Below, piece after piece: positions 26,911 through 35,406 of a stretch of DNA of 64,000 nucleotides. Origin of the DNA: an uncultured Bacteroidota bacterium (GTDB lineage Bacteria; Bacteroidota; Bacteroidia; Chitinophagales; Chitinophagaceae); the NCBI GenBank assembly GCA_903887415.1, contig CAISPO010000020.1, forward strand, positions 1-64,000, given 5' to 3'. The translations under genes were made by a program, and so were the position numbers. Position 1 is the first letter of the stretch. Each line of letters starts with the position of its first letter. Below the pieces are notes generated by a model. The model was not told the origin of the DNA and did not search any database. It saw only the letters and a list, made by a program, of their open reading frames with translations.

Positions 26911-28941
26911 TCATGCGACAGAAACAGTTTTCATCCGCGCCAGCAAATACGTCTCCACTCCCAGCATCAGCAACGCCAGCAGCACACATACCTTCCATAG
27001 CGGGAAACTGCCGCCATTGTCGGTAATACCACCGCCATCCACTATACTCATCCATTTTATATTATCGCCCTTCCACTCGCTCTTTAGCGCATTTATATCA
27101 CGGAAGTCCAGTAGCGACTCGCTCTTGTTCTGGTTAAGCGCTATTTGTGTAGTGTCGCTGCCTCCCGCTGTGCTCAGCGCATAGAAGCCCGGCTGCTGCA
27201 CTGCCTGGTCTATAAATACATCAAGCCCGGCGCCATCAGGGCGCTGCGATGGTATGATGTCCATGTCCTTACCATACACATGCACCATGTTGCGCTCAGA
27301 AGCATTTGCAAGCGGCAGATATATTGCTTGCTGAGTGCCGCCGGTTATGGCATAAACACTGCTGCTGCTGCTCTGCATGGCCATTTCATAGAGAAACGGC
27401 GTAAAAAAATAACTGCCCGGAAAATTGCCGGACTGCAGGTCAGCCGAAGTGGCGCAGATGTATAGTTGCCCCTTGGATGGCATATACCTTGCCAGCAGCG
27501 GGTCTCCATTACGAAAACTAAGTACAGACTGCTGGTTGGCGCTAAGCCCTGCGCTGATGATGTAGTGCCAGTTAGCTACCGGCAACTGTACATTTTCGGG
27601 TATTTTGTCAAAAAGGTCTTTTACCAGCGCACTTCCCTGTTGCAGGGAACTCGCTGTTTGCGGCACCGTATCGATACCGGTTATGCGCAGATCGCCGGCT
27701 AGTTTCAGCCCGTCGTTCAGTTGCTGCGGGTTACTTGTTTTCCCGGGGAAAATACAGATACTTTGCCCTGCTTGCAGCGCATCATTCAGCGTTTTGCCCA
27801 GCGCATCATCTATCCGTGTTATGCCATTTAATATCACAAGGTTATACTCCTTCCAGTCCTTAGGCGCACTTGCTGCCTCGGCCTGGTTCAGCCTGAAACC
27901 ATTATATGCCCTGAACGCAGCCTGTATGTACGTATTGGGCTGCCCCTCGTTCAACGCGAGTACGGAAAGGTTCGGCGAGCTGCGGGCCGTGATCCTGAAA
28001 GTATCGTCAAAGCGTACAGAAGGGTCATTGATAGTCAGCGTTATCTTCTGCCAGTTCGCATTGTTCACCTGGAAATTCAGCGTATCAAAGCTCTCCGCCT
28101 TGTCCGAGAAATTGAGGGATGCTGCGCTCTTTACCTGCCCGTTTATAGCGAGGTTCAGCACTGGGTTTTCCTTTGGTGGCTTGCCGGTGCAGTGCGTATG
28201 CACTATTATATAATTGCTCTTACCGGTCTGCAACACGGGAGTGGTGAGGTAAGCGGTGTCTATGTATATATCCTGCGCCTCATCGCTTTGCACGGGCACT
28301 CCATAAAAAGTGATGTTTTTCATCAGGCCCTTATCCGGCTGTGCCGGGAAAGCGCTTTGCTGGAAATCGGAGTAATAATACAGGTCGGCGCCGGTCTTGC
28401 CCTCGTTCTCCATTATGCTTTGTGCGTTGGCAAGCACCTGGTCAACGGTCTTAGCTGATGCCGAGAGGTCGGTGGAGTTTATCTCGGCAAATACTTTGTC
28501 GGCAGGCTCCGCATGATAGCTGGCTGGTTTATCGTTGGTCAGCAGCACAAACTTTGTTCCGGGCGCGGCATGGCGCAATTGCTTTCTTGCGGCATCCTTA
28601 GCCATATCCAGCATGCTCTGGCTGCCTTTCTTTACCGACATGCTGTAGGAGTTGTCTATGTAAATGACCTGGAACTTATGGTCGCCCCTTGTTTTATTAC
28701 TGTTATTGAAAAACGGCTGGGCAAACGCCAGTATGAGCACTGCAAGGAAAAGCAAGCGCGCTGCCAGAAGATATTTGTAGCGCACCTGGCTTTGCTTACG
28801 GCTATTGAGCTGTATGTTCTTCAGGAACCGTGTATGCGGAAAAAAAACGGTCTTATACTTGCGCAGGTTGAACAAGTGTATCAGCACCGGGATCGCCAGC
28901 GACACACCCGCAACCAGGAAAAGGGGATATAAAAAACTCAC
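26911..28941 (-). CDS. BatA-type von Willebrand factor A domain membrane protein
   Basis: 676 aa starting at a GTG (28941). This start gives the family opening SFLYPLFLVAGVSLAIPVLIHL; an in-frame start at 28983 would add 14 odd residues. Two N-terminal spans with the BatA motif HLFNLRKYKTVFFPHTRFL, then a VWA domain with MIDAS-like DNSYSMS (about residue 95), a long extracytoplasmic region and a last span close to the C terminus. Bat proteins have been linked to aerotolerance or envelope stress. It is alone here, without batB-D or MoxR. Confidence 0.82.
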   Translation of the reverse strand: MSFLYPLFLVAGVSLAIPVLIHLFNLRKYKTVFFPHTRFLKNIQLNSRKQSQVRYKYLLAARLLFLAVLILAFAQPFFNNSNKTRGDHKFQVIYIDNSYSMSVKKGSQSMLDMAKDAARKQLRHAAPGTKFVLLTNDKPASYHAEPADKVFAEINSTDLSASAKTVDQVLANAQSIMENEGKTGADLYYYSDFQQSAFPAQPDKGLMKNITFYGVPVQSDEAQDIYIDTAYLTTPVLQTGKSNYIIVHTHCTGKPPKENPVLNLAINGQVKSAASLNFSDKAESFDTLNFQVNNANWQKITLTINDPSVRFDDTFRITARSSPNLSVLALNEGQPNTYIQAAFRAYNGFRLNQAEAASAPKDWKEYNLVILNGITRIDDALGKTLNDALQAGQSICIFPGKTSNPQQLNDGLKLAGDLRITGIDTVPQTASSLQQGSALVKDLFDKIPENVQLPVANWHYIISAGLSANQQSVLSFRNGDPLLARYMPSKGQLYICATSADLQSGNFPGSYFFTPFLYEMAMQSSSSSVYAITGGTQQAIYLPLANASERNMVHVYGKDMDIIPSQRPDGAGLDVFIDQAVQQPGFYALSTAGGSDTTQIALNQNKSESLLDFRDINALKSEWKGDNIKWMSIVDGGGITDNGGSFPLWKVCVLLALLMLGVETYLLARMKTVSVA

Positions 28942-28945
28942 CTGA

Positions 28946-28953
28946 CAAATATA
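28946..28953 (-). promoter_or_regulatory. -7 box abutting the BatA start
   Basis: TATATTTG on the minus strand, only four bases from the GTG start at 28941. If used, the transcript would be leaderless or nearly so. Confidence 0.4.
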
Positions 28954-29053
28954 GGGTAATGTGGGCAACCTGCCTACCAGCAAGAGGTGTGTACTTTACA
29001 AAAAAATAACCGGCACAGGCTTTCGCATGGAGATGACGTGGCACTCACGTTAT

Positions 29054-29712
29054 TCAGGCCAATGCCCGCATACTTTTTTTGTGCCGTGATTTTTTCTTAT
29101 TGTCGGCCGCATGCGGCGGCGGTGTATGTATAGTGTAAAACAGGCCGCCATCAACAAGGCCCTTATAGCCCAAACCCATCTCTAAAAATGCACCAAGCTT
29201 ACCACCGAAACGGAATCCAATGGGCGCAATGCGGAAGTTGAATTTACTGCCCGAGAGTGGACGGGTATAATAGTAAGGCCCCGTAGCGCCATAATCTGTT
29301 TGATGGTACACAGAGCTCCCCATGCCCACCGCGCAATACGACTGGAAGCCTGGGCGATTGGCATAAAGGAATATCAGCTCTGTAGCTATGGTAGTATTGC
29401 TGAGCTTGTATTTGTAGGGCTGCGCTGAGTTGTAATTAGAGAAATTGTATGCGCCCCATTCCATCTGGTTACCTGCGGTGAGGCATATGGCAAGGCGATC
29501 CAGCACGAAATAGCGGTAGGTGAAAAAAGTATTGCCCGAATTACCGGTGAGGGCATGGCGCCACCATAATCGTCTAAGTTCATCAAGTCATACATGTCCC
29601 TGCCGGAGAATACGCCCCAGCCGATGGAAAAATCATGATCGCCATGGAGTACTTGCGCATTGCCGACAAATGCATATATCCCAAACAACATGGCGAGCAA
29701 AAAAGCCTTCAT
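29054..29712 (-). pseudogene. Outer-membrane beta-barrel protein gene, frameshifted
   Basis: The first frame gives a signal peptide and start (MKAFLLAMLFGIYAFVGNAQ, then VLHGDHDFSIGWG) up to DDYGGAM; the following frame continues ALTGNSGNTFFTYRYF, then LDRLAICLTAGNQMEWG and on to a C-terminal barrel part (FRIAPIGFRFGGKLGAFLEMGLGY). One missing base near 29560 (GCATGGC) separates them; 659 bases is one short of 220 codons. The alternating short strands and Gly/aromatic pattern fit a small porin-like outer-membrane protein of about 219 aa. Confidence 0.65.
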
Positions 29713-29854
29713 CCAGGAATAAAAGTTTGGTTATCTTTAAAGATACTATTTTCGGGTACTATTGTGTACCCGCGCCTAATTTGATTGTTATTTATCATAT
29801 ATACTTACTTATCTTAGCTGATACAAGGCAACCAAAATCTTACCACTCAAATTA

Positions 29855-29886
29855 TTTGTTCACTTCAAATATATCCTTTACCTTTG
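29855..29886 (+). promoter_or_regulatory. Promoter of rpmH
   Basis: TTTG (29855-29858), a spacer of 20 bases and TACCTTTG (29879-29886): an almost ideal Bacteroidota housekeeping promoter, 74 bases before the rpmH ATG. Confidence 0.7.
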
Positions 29887-29960
29887 CACTCCATTAAAAA
29901 ATAAGTGCAGGTATTAAAAGCAGGCACTTTCAGTATTGACTTTTTAATTTTTTACTTTTT

Positions 29961-30116
29961 ATGAAACGCACGTACCAACCACACCGCCGCAGCCGCAAAA
30001 CAGTTCATGGTTTCCGTAAACGTATGGAATCAGCTAACGGCCGTAAAGTATTGGCTTCACGCCGCGCCAAGGGCCGTCATAAGCTCACGGTATCTGACGA
30101 GAGCCGCCTGAAGTAA
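29961..30116 (+). CDS. rpmH: Ribosomal protein bL34
   Basis: 51 aa, [22 protein letters not shown]... to SDESRLK, the complete and highly conserved bL34 of the large ribosomal subunit. It has its own promoter and leads the usual rpmH-rnpA-yidD order. dnaA, often nearby in other phyla, is not in this window. Confidence 0.97.
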   Translation: MKRTYQPHRRSRKTVHGFRKRMESANGRKVLASRRAKGRHKLTVSDESRLK

Positions 30117-30135
30117 TATCTTAAATCTTTTCGCC

Positions 30136-30546
30136 ATTCGTAATACTTTCCGAGTATATGAGCGGCTCAAGCGAGAGCAGCATATTCATACGCTTTTCCT
30201 CACCGGGAAAGCGTTTTCTGTTTTTCCCATAAGGCTCATTTACGTTCTTTTGCCCCGCACTGATGTCCCGATAGCTATCGGGAGCTCCCCCGTACAGGCT
30301 GGTTTTTCTGTGCCTAAGAAAAAGTTCCGCAGCTCCGTGCACCGCCACCGCATCCGCCGTTTGATGGTAGAAGCATGGAGGCTCCATAAGCACGCTATCT
30401 ACGAGGCCATGCCCCCAAACCAGCAAATGCACCTCTTCCTTATCTTCACTGACAATAAAATGCCAGACTACGAGCTGGTAAAAGAAGCTATTATCAAAGG
30501 CATAGAGAAATTAATAACGTTAGTAAAGAAAGAAGGCACTACATAA
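30136..30546 (+). CDS. rnpA: Ribonuclease P protein component, non-AUG start
   Basis: 136 aa if begun at ATT 30136 (then [14 protein letters not shown]). RnpA is the protein cofactor that helps RNase P RNA remove tRNA 5' leaders. The conserved basic block [20 protein letters not shown] is present. The frame is open from 30112 but has no ATG, GTG or TTG before 30250, and starting there would delete the conserved N-terminal third. ATT stands exactly where relatives have ATG, so an infC-like rare start or a point mutation is likely. A palindrome inside (30266-30283) encodes extra residues. Confidence 0.85.
   Translation: MRNTFRVYERLKREQHIHTLFLTGKAFSVFPIRLIYVLLPRTDVPIAIGSSPVQAGFSVPKKKFRSSVHRHRIRRLMVEAWRLHKHAIYEAMPPNQQMHLFLIFTDNKMPDYELVKEAIIKGIEKLITLVKKEGTT
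30266..30283. repeat. 18-bp perfect palindrome inside rnpA
   Basis: TCCCGATAGCTATCGGGA equals its own reverse complement. It lies in frame inside rnpA, encoding part of the segment DVPIAIGS that sits between two conserved blocks. I recall similar palindromes as common intergenic repeats in Bacteroidota, so this may be a repeat inserted into a coding gene. Confidence 0.6.
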
Positions 30547-30565
30547 CCCTATTGGGCTTTTCAAC

Positions 30566-30598
30566 TTTGGAATTTGGAATTTTATCTTTGGAATTTTG
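30566..30598 (+). promoter_or_regulatory. TTTGGAATTT repeat leader of yidD
   Basis: Three TTTGGAATT(T) units, the last running into the TTG start codon of yidD (30596). The segment includes TATCTTTG, a -7 box. Near copies lie at 34306-34324 and 58811-58840. Confidence 0.45.
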
Positions 30599-30817
30599 AA
30601 AAAACTCTTCTCCATATTATTCATCGCTATCATCCGGTTTTACCAGGGGGCTATATCGCCATTCTTTGGTGCGAAGTGCAGATTTACCCCTACATGTAGT
30701 GCATATGGCCTGGAGGCAATACAGAAATACGGCCCTTTCAAAGGCGGATGGATGGCCTTTAAGCGTTTCTGCTCCTGCCATCCCTGGGGGAAGCATGGGT
30801 ATGATCCGGTGCCATAG
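30596..30817 (+). CDS. yidD: Membrane protein insertion efficiency factor YidD
   Basis: 73 aa from a TTG start. It has the family signature: [20 protein letters not shown] followed by [10 protein letters not shown] and [15 protein letters not shown], with the conserved Cys residues. YidD is a small inner-membrane-associated protein that helps YidC-dependent insertion. Normal third member of the rpmH-rnpA-yidD group. Convergent with the T9SS gene next door, only two bases away. Confidence 0.93.
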   Translation: MKKLFSILFIAIIRFYQGAISPFFGAKCRFTPTCSAYGLEAIQKYGPFKGGWMAFKRFCSCHPWGKHGYDPVP

Positions 30818-30819
30818 GC

Positions 30820-33036
30820 CTACTCTTTGACAAACTTCCGCACCTCAGTACCATTTATTTTCACAAAATAAACACCTGGCGGAAATGCGGACACATCCAC
30901 CCGCACCTGCCCGCTGCCACCTGCAAACTGCCGGCTGTAAACCGTTTGCCCCAGGAGGTTTGTGATCTTTATACCTGATATTTTGCCGGAGGAGGTAATG
31001 GTTAGCTCATCGTTTGCGGGGTTGGGGAATAGGGTGATGTGATCGGTGTTGCCGGAATTTTGAGCAATACCTTCGCATCCATCTATCAAAATGCTGGTAT
31101 AACACCCGGGAGAAATCGTATAAAAAATAGTGTCAAGACCCCATGATGTTCCAAGGGTAACTATACCAGTCGTCGAACCAACTAAAGCTACGCTATTACT
31201 GCTACTCCATATACCACCGCTAACAGAATCATACAAAGTTGTAGGTAATGAGAAAATGCATAAGAAATCGCCAAAAACCCCGTCTCCCGTAATAGCTGCC
31301 GGTGACGCACTCACCGTCACAGTCTTAGTAACATACCCGCTACCTACCGAGTAAGTAATAACAGCAGTACCCAAAGAAAGCCCCGTTACCATACCACTAC
31401 CCGAACCCACTGTAGCCACAGATACATTGCTGCTGCTCCATGTGCCGCCGCCAGTGGCATCACCTAGCAGCAAGGAATCACCTTTGCAGAGGATGGAGTC
31501 GCCGGAGATGGGGGTAATTGAGGTGCTGCTACAAACGCCGACACAGCCAAGGTTTGGGTTATATTTGGCCACAAACATGTTTTCACCTCCCCAATGAAAT
31601 ATAGTGTCACTCCCCAGAATTAATTTAAATGTTGGAGATCCCTCAATATCACCATCAATATAGATATTTCCAGCACAATCTGACACTATTCCGGCATCGT
31701 CATCTCCAGCTGAGTTTAAATAAAATGATTGCAGCAACGTACCTGAAGAAGTAAATCCTGCAAATAGCATTGGGTCGGTACCACCTGGAGCGAAAGTGTG
31801 AAATAAAACCGAGCTATTTATTGCTAAAGAATCACTGACTGACCGACCAGTAACCCAAACATTATTACATGGATCAACAGCTATATCGCTGACTCTAGTA
31901 CCTTCTGCTCCAAATGCGACATGCGTTAATGGGTAAATATACTTTGCCCATAGTGGGATACCAAAGGTATCTATTTTTGCAAGAAAGGAACCACGATAAA
32001 GCATCTGTGTGTGAAAAGAATAGCTGCCAAAAGTCATCGACGTATCATATATAGCACCTCCAATATAGATATCATTATTATTATCCAACGAAAGACCAAA
32101 CGTATACCCATTACCTACCGGATTCATAGCCCAAATTGGATTACCTGCCGTATCAAGTTCCGCTAAAAAAACGTTGTCTGAAAAATAATACATTGTACCA
32201 CTCAGCGTAAGATTTGTAGCACCAAATGCTAAAGTTGGCGAGTTAAAAAATCCTTCCAAATAGAGTCTGTTATTATTACCAATTAACAAACGTTCACCAT
32301 GATCATCGCCAGGACCACCAAAAGTCTTTCCCCATATGAAATTGCCAGACGGGTCATACTTTACAAGAAAAATATCATCTGAATCATGGTGTGGATTAGA
32401 ATTGGCAAACACATGTGTTCCTATTTGCAATATTGAATCGTCGAATGAAGCGCTAACGTAGATATTATTAGCTGCATCTACGGCTATACCACCTATTGCC
32501 AGGTTTTCACCAACCTCGGATATGTTACCGCCGCATGTTGTCAACAATACATTACCGAAAGGGTCAATTTTCAAAATAAAATAGCAGTGATTTTTATTTT
32601 CTCCCCCTCCTACAATATAGTTTGGATTTACAATAGTATGACTACCAAATGAAACACTATCTGTGACTAACATTCCAAGAATAAATAAATTTCCAAGTGC
32701 ATCAGATGAAATATTCATAGCCCCACATTGTCCATTTCTGCTACCTGTCGCCCAAAGTACATTACCTGATGTGTCATATTTTGCAACAATTATTTGAGCT
32801 GAGTCCAATAAATTATGAATCGTGTATGGCGGCAAACAAAGACTGTCCCCAAAATTGTTACCAACAACGTATAAACCAGGAAGAGAACTTACTTTATCAA
32901 TTGCGATCATACCAACATCACTCCCAAGCCCAGAACTACATAATGATCCTTTCGCCCACTGCCACCCCTGCGCATCCACCTTCTGAGAAGCAAACAAACC
33001 GCACCACAATACAACAAATAATAAAATCTTTTTCAT
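30820..33036 (-). CDS. T9SS cargo protein with SBBP-like repeats and a Big2-like domain
   Basis: 738 aa. Signal peptide (1-22, ending in VDAQG), then about seven repeats with the pattern F-x-x-KY/IDxxGNxxW (for example IIVAKYDTSGNVLWATGS) that suggest a beta-propeller. Residues about 505-590 look like a bacterial Ig-like group 2 domain (GGGTWSSSNVSVATV, GLSLGTAVITYSV), partly repeated after it (GGIWSSSNSVALV). A T9SS type A sorting domain ends the protein (from ITLFPNPANDEL). Likely surface-exposed; ligand unknown. Confidence 0.86.
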   Translation of the reverse strand: MKKILLFVVLWCGLFASQKVDAQGWQWAKGSLCSSGLGSDVGMIAIDKVSSLPGLYVVGNNFGDSLCLPPYTIHNLLDSAQIIVAKYDTSGNVLWATGSRNGQCGAMNISSDALGNLFILGMLVTDSVSFGSHTIVNPNYIVGGGENKNHCYFILKIDPFGNVLLTTCGGNISEVGENLAIGGIAVDAANNIYVSASFDDSILQIGTHVFANSNPHHDSDDIFLVKYDPSGNFIWGKTFGGPGDDHGERLLIGNNNRLYLEGFFNSPTLAFGATNLTLSGTMYYFSDNVFLAELDTAGNPIWAMNPVGNGYTFGLSLDNNNDIYIGGAIYDTSMTFGSYSFHTQMLYRGSFLAKIDTFGIPLWAKYIYPLTHVAFGAEGTRVSDIAVDPCNNVWVTGRSVSDSLAINSSVLFHTFAPGGTDPMLFAGFTSSGTLLQSFYLNSAGDDDAGIVSDCAGNIYIDGDIEGSPTFKLILGSDTIFHWGGENMFVAKYNPNLGCVGVCSSTSITPISGDSILCKGDSLLLGDATGGGTWSSSNVSVATVGSGSGMVTGLSLGTAVITYSVGSGYVTKTVTVSASPAAITGDGVFGDFLCIFSLPTTLYDSVSGGIWSSSNSVALVGSTTGIVTLGTSWGLDTIFYTISPGCYTSILIDGCEGIAQNSGNTDHITLFPNPANDELTITSSGKISGIKITNLLGQTVYSRQFAGGSGQVRVDVSAFPPGVYFVKINGTEVRKFVKE

Positions 33037-33123
33037 AGGGCAAGTATTATATAGTGAAAGTACACAATGTTTCTAGGAAAAGAAGCACAGAAAAATTCAA
33101 AAGCTGAAAACCTATCCACAAGC

Positions 33124-33151
33124 AAAGCCCCCTTCAGGGGGTTTGGGGGTT
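33124..33151. repeat. CCCCC-TTCA-GGGGG repeat
   Basis: GCCCCC, loop TTCA, GGGGG, then TTTGGGGGTTT. It touches the AraC stop codon. Further copies are at 35288-35313 (opposite orientation) and 35380-35406. Confidence 0.65.
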
Positions 33152-34063
33152 TTACTTCAACAACTCACATGGCTTCAACCCGGTAACTCGCTTAAATGCG
33201 GTGCTGAAATGGGAGATGCTGCTGTAGCCGAGCGTATTGGCTACGTCGGTTACGGATAGGCCCTGGTGCTGAAGGAGCTCCTTGGCTTTGTCAATACGCA
33301 ATTCCTGCTGGTATTCGTGTATGGTGCGGCCGGTAACGGTCTTAAAACCTTTTTTGAGGTAACATTCGTTCATGGCTACTTTGCGGGCCAGTTCGCGTAT
33401 GGTATGCGGCTGGTCTATGTGCTGCTCTATGATGCGGCGGGCGTCCTGTATCTTTTCGCGCTCGCTCTCATAGGCCAGGAAGCGGCAGGCAGGCACCTGG
33501 CAGGCTTCAAAGGGTATGGTGATACACTCCAGCGCGCGGCGCAGCAGGTGCATAGCTGTGCTGCTCCGCTCCAGTGATTTTATAAATGGCGTACCCATCG
33601 TCTCAGACTGTAGCTTGTCCACCAGGCTGCGGGAAAGGGCGCATATTGAAAACGGTATCTGCGTACTCTGGTCGAACCGGAAGGGCTGGTTGGCCATCAG
33701 CGTTTCGGCTGGATACTGATCAAAGAATGCTGGCAGAAACCGTAGCGTGCAAACACTGCCATTTGATAATGAAGCCTCCGAAAGTTGCAGGTAAGAAAGC
33801 TCCAGGCAAAACTTGTTATCATCTATGGGGTAGAGGCTAAGCATGCCCTTATCCTCACGGTGCTCATCCTCCGGCAGCGCCACTTCATAACACTCGCCCT
33901 GTATAGCATTACTTATCGCCAGCGGCTCAGCAGCAAGCACACTTACCTCCCCGCCTATGAATCGCTCCACGGGGTTTGGTTGTTGTGTAGTTGTTATAGC
34001 TGCTTTTGGCATGGCTGCAAAGTTAAGGGGTTTACTGTATTGATATTGTCTGGGAAGTATCAT
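33152..34063 (-). CDS. AraC-family transcriptional regulator
   Basis: 303 aa from the ATG at 34063 (MILPRQYQYSKPLNF). The C-terminal 100 residues are a double helix-turn-helix AraC domain (TIRELARKVAMNECYLKKGF... SVTDVANTLGYSSISHFSTAFKRVTG). The N-terminal part has no recognised ligand domain. The open frame reaches to a TTG at 34186, but that stretch is made of CGCAAAG repeats and is probably not coding. Target genes are not evident from context. Confidence 0.88.
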   Translation of the reverse strand: MILPRQYQYSKPLNFAAMPKAAITTTQQPNPVERFIGGEVSVLAAEPLAISNAIQGECYEVALPEDEHREDKGMLSLYPIDDNKFCLELSYLQLSEASLSNGSVCTLRFLPAFFDQYPAETLMANQPFRFDQSTQIPFSICALSRSLVDKLQSETMGTPFIKSLERSSTAMHLLRRALECITIPFEACQVPACRFLAYESEREKIQDARRIIEQHIDQPHTIRELARKVAMNECYLKKGFKTVTGRTIHEYQQELRIDKAKELLQHQGLSVTDVANTLGYSSISHFSTAFKRVTGLKPCELLK

Positions 34064-34094
34064 AAAAAGGATCTCTCGAAAAAGGAAGGGGTCT

Positions 34095-34165
34095 CGCAAA
34101 GGCGCAAAAGGTTGCTCGCAAAGCGTAAAGATTTCTCGCAAAGCCGCAAAGCTCGCAGTTCCCTC
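34095..34165. repeat. Degenerate CGCAAAG repeat tract
   Basis: Several imperfect copies of TCTCGCAAAGNCGCAAAG lie just upstream of the AraC regulator. The same units occur at about 15688-15715. Confidence 0.55.
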
Positions 34166-34200
34166 ATATCGCTTTAAGACCGCCAAGCGCGAGTGCGCTA

Positions 34201-34272
34201 CACCTCCCCTCCTGTTTTTAGGAGGGGCGCGCTGAAAAGCATAGCGAAGCAGTGCTTTTCAGCCGGGGTGGT
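34201..34272. repeat. Cruciform-like element of nested palindromes
   Basis: CCCCTCCT/AGGAGGGG stem (34206-34227), then an 11-bp perfect stem GCTGAAAAGCA/TGCTTTTCAGC (34231-34263), enclosed by CACC...GGTGG ends. This resembles a small non-coding mobile repeat. It lies between the AraC regulator and the aldo/keto reductase genes. Confidence 0.6.
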
Positions 34273-34321
34273 TGGCTCGCGCGCAGCAGGTAACTCATTC
34301 GCGCACTTTGGAATTTGGAAT

Positions 34322-35287
34322 TTACCCCACTATCCCTTCAATTTCTCCCATCACTTCAGGAGTCAACTTAGCCAGCACCTCCACCGCTTTCAGGTTTTCT
34401 ATGAGCTGGGCTTCTTTTGTTGCGCCGAGTATGGCGGTGGTTACATGGGGGTTGTGTATGCACCACGCTATGGAAAGTGTCCCTGTAGTTGTACCTATTT
34501 CCTTAGCTACTTTTTCCAGCTTCTTTACTTTTTCTATTTTGTCATCCTGCATCGTCCGTTCTTTGAGCCAGCCGTAACTATCCAGCGACAGGCGAGAGCC
34601 TTCGGGTATGCCTTTGTTATACTTTCCGGTAAGCAGGCCAGATGCCAGCGGGCTCCATATGGTAGTGCCTATACCCACTTCTGCAAAAACGGGCAGGTAA
34701 TCATGTTCCACTTTCTGGCGCTCGAAGAGATTGTATTGCGGTTGCTCTACTGCCGGGCCTATAAGGTTCAGTGATTTTGCCGTTCTGTGTGCTTCCAGTA
34801 TGGCTTCTGCACTCCATTCGCTGGTGCCCCAGTAGAGTATTTTGCCCTGCTGCAGCAGTATATTCATCGTCCATACTACTTCTTCTATAGGTGTTTCAGG
34901 ATCAGGGCGGTGGCAGAAGTAAATGTCCAGGTAGCTGGTGCGCATCCGCGCAAGGGCGGCATGGCAGGCATCGGTGATATGCTTGCGGCTCAGGCCGGTC
35001 TGGTTTGGCCGGTTATATTTTCCAAATAATCCGAAGAACACCTTGCTCGACAGGCAGTAAGAACCTCTGTCCCAGCCCTTCTTGCTCAGCACCTTCCCCA
35101 TTATCAGTTCCGACTTACCGCCTTCATATCCCTCCGCATTATCAAAGAAGTTGATGCCATTGTCATACGCAAGGCTCATCATTTTATCAGCAGCATAGTC
35201 ATCCACCTGTTTAGAAAACGTGACCCACGAGCCATACGACAGTATGCCCAGTTTCAGACCCGTTTTTCCCATTCTGCGGTATTCCAT
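34322..35287 (-). CDS. Aldo/keto reductase (potassium-channel beta-subunit type)
   Basis: 321 aa from the ATG at 35287 (MEYRRMGKTGLKLGILSYG). A TIM-barrel NADPH-dependent oxidoreductase with the AKR tetrad residues in place (FFDNAEGYEGG with Asp and Tyr; LSSKVFF with Lys; YFCHRPDPETP with His). It is closest in look to the AKR6/YghZ group, which reduces aldehydes. Substrate unknown. Single gene flanked by palindromic repeats. Confidence 0.9.
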   Translation of the reverse strand: MEYRRMGKTGLKLGILSYGSWVTFSKQVDDYAADKMMSLAYDNGINFFDNAEGYEGGKSELIMGKVLSKKGWDRGSYCLSSKVFFGLFGKYNRPNQTGLSRKHITDACHAALARMRTSYLDIYFCHRPDPETPIEEVVWTMNILLQQGKILYWGTSEWSAEAILEAHRTAKSLNLIGPAVEQPQYNLFERQKVEHDYLPVFAEVGIGTTIWSPLASGLLTGKYNKGIPEGSRLSLDSYGWLKERTMQDDKIEKVKKLEKVAKEIGTTTGTLSIAWCIHNPHVTTAILGATKEAQLIENLKAVEVLAKLTPEVMGEIEGIVG

Positions 35288-35313
35288 AAACCCCAAACCC
35301 CTAAAGGGGCTTT
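35288..35313. repeat. CCCC-TAAA-GGGG repeat, inverted copy
   Basis: ACCCCAAACCCCTAAAGGGGCTTT: the reverse-orientation form of the repeat at 33124 and 35380. It touches the aldo/keto reductase start. Confidence 0.6.
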
Positions 35314-35379
35314 ACTTGTGAATAAATTACAACTGCTTTATCAACCCTGGGCTCTCTGATCGGGCTTCACTAAATAGGG

Positions 35380-35406
35380 AAGCCCCCTTCAGGGGGTTGG
35401 GGGGTT
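35380..35406. repeat. CCCCC-TTCA-GGGGG repeat
   Basis: AAGCCCCCTTCAGGGGGTTGG, overlapping the stop of the DUF1015 gene. It faces the inverted copy at 35288-35313 about 70 bases away. Confidence 0.65.

Noticed and set aside
29855-30817. Replication origin near rpmH
   Set aside because: rpmH-rnpA-yidD is present, but there is no dnaA and no cluster of DnaA boxes was noticed.
34193-34774. 193-aa plus-strand ORF over the aldo/keto reductase end
   Set aside because: Runs through the cruciform repeat and opposite a well-conserved enzyme; composition is that of a shadow frame.
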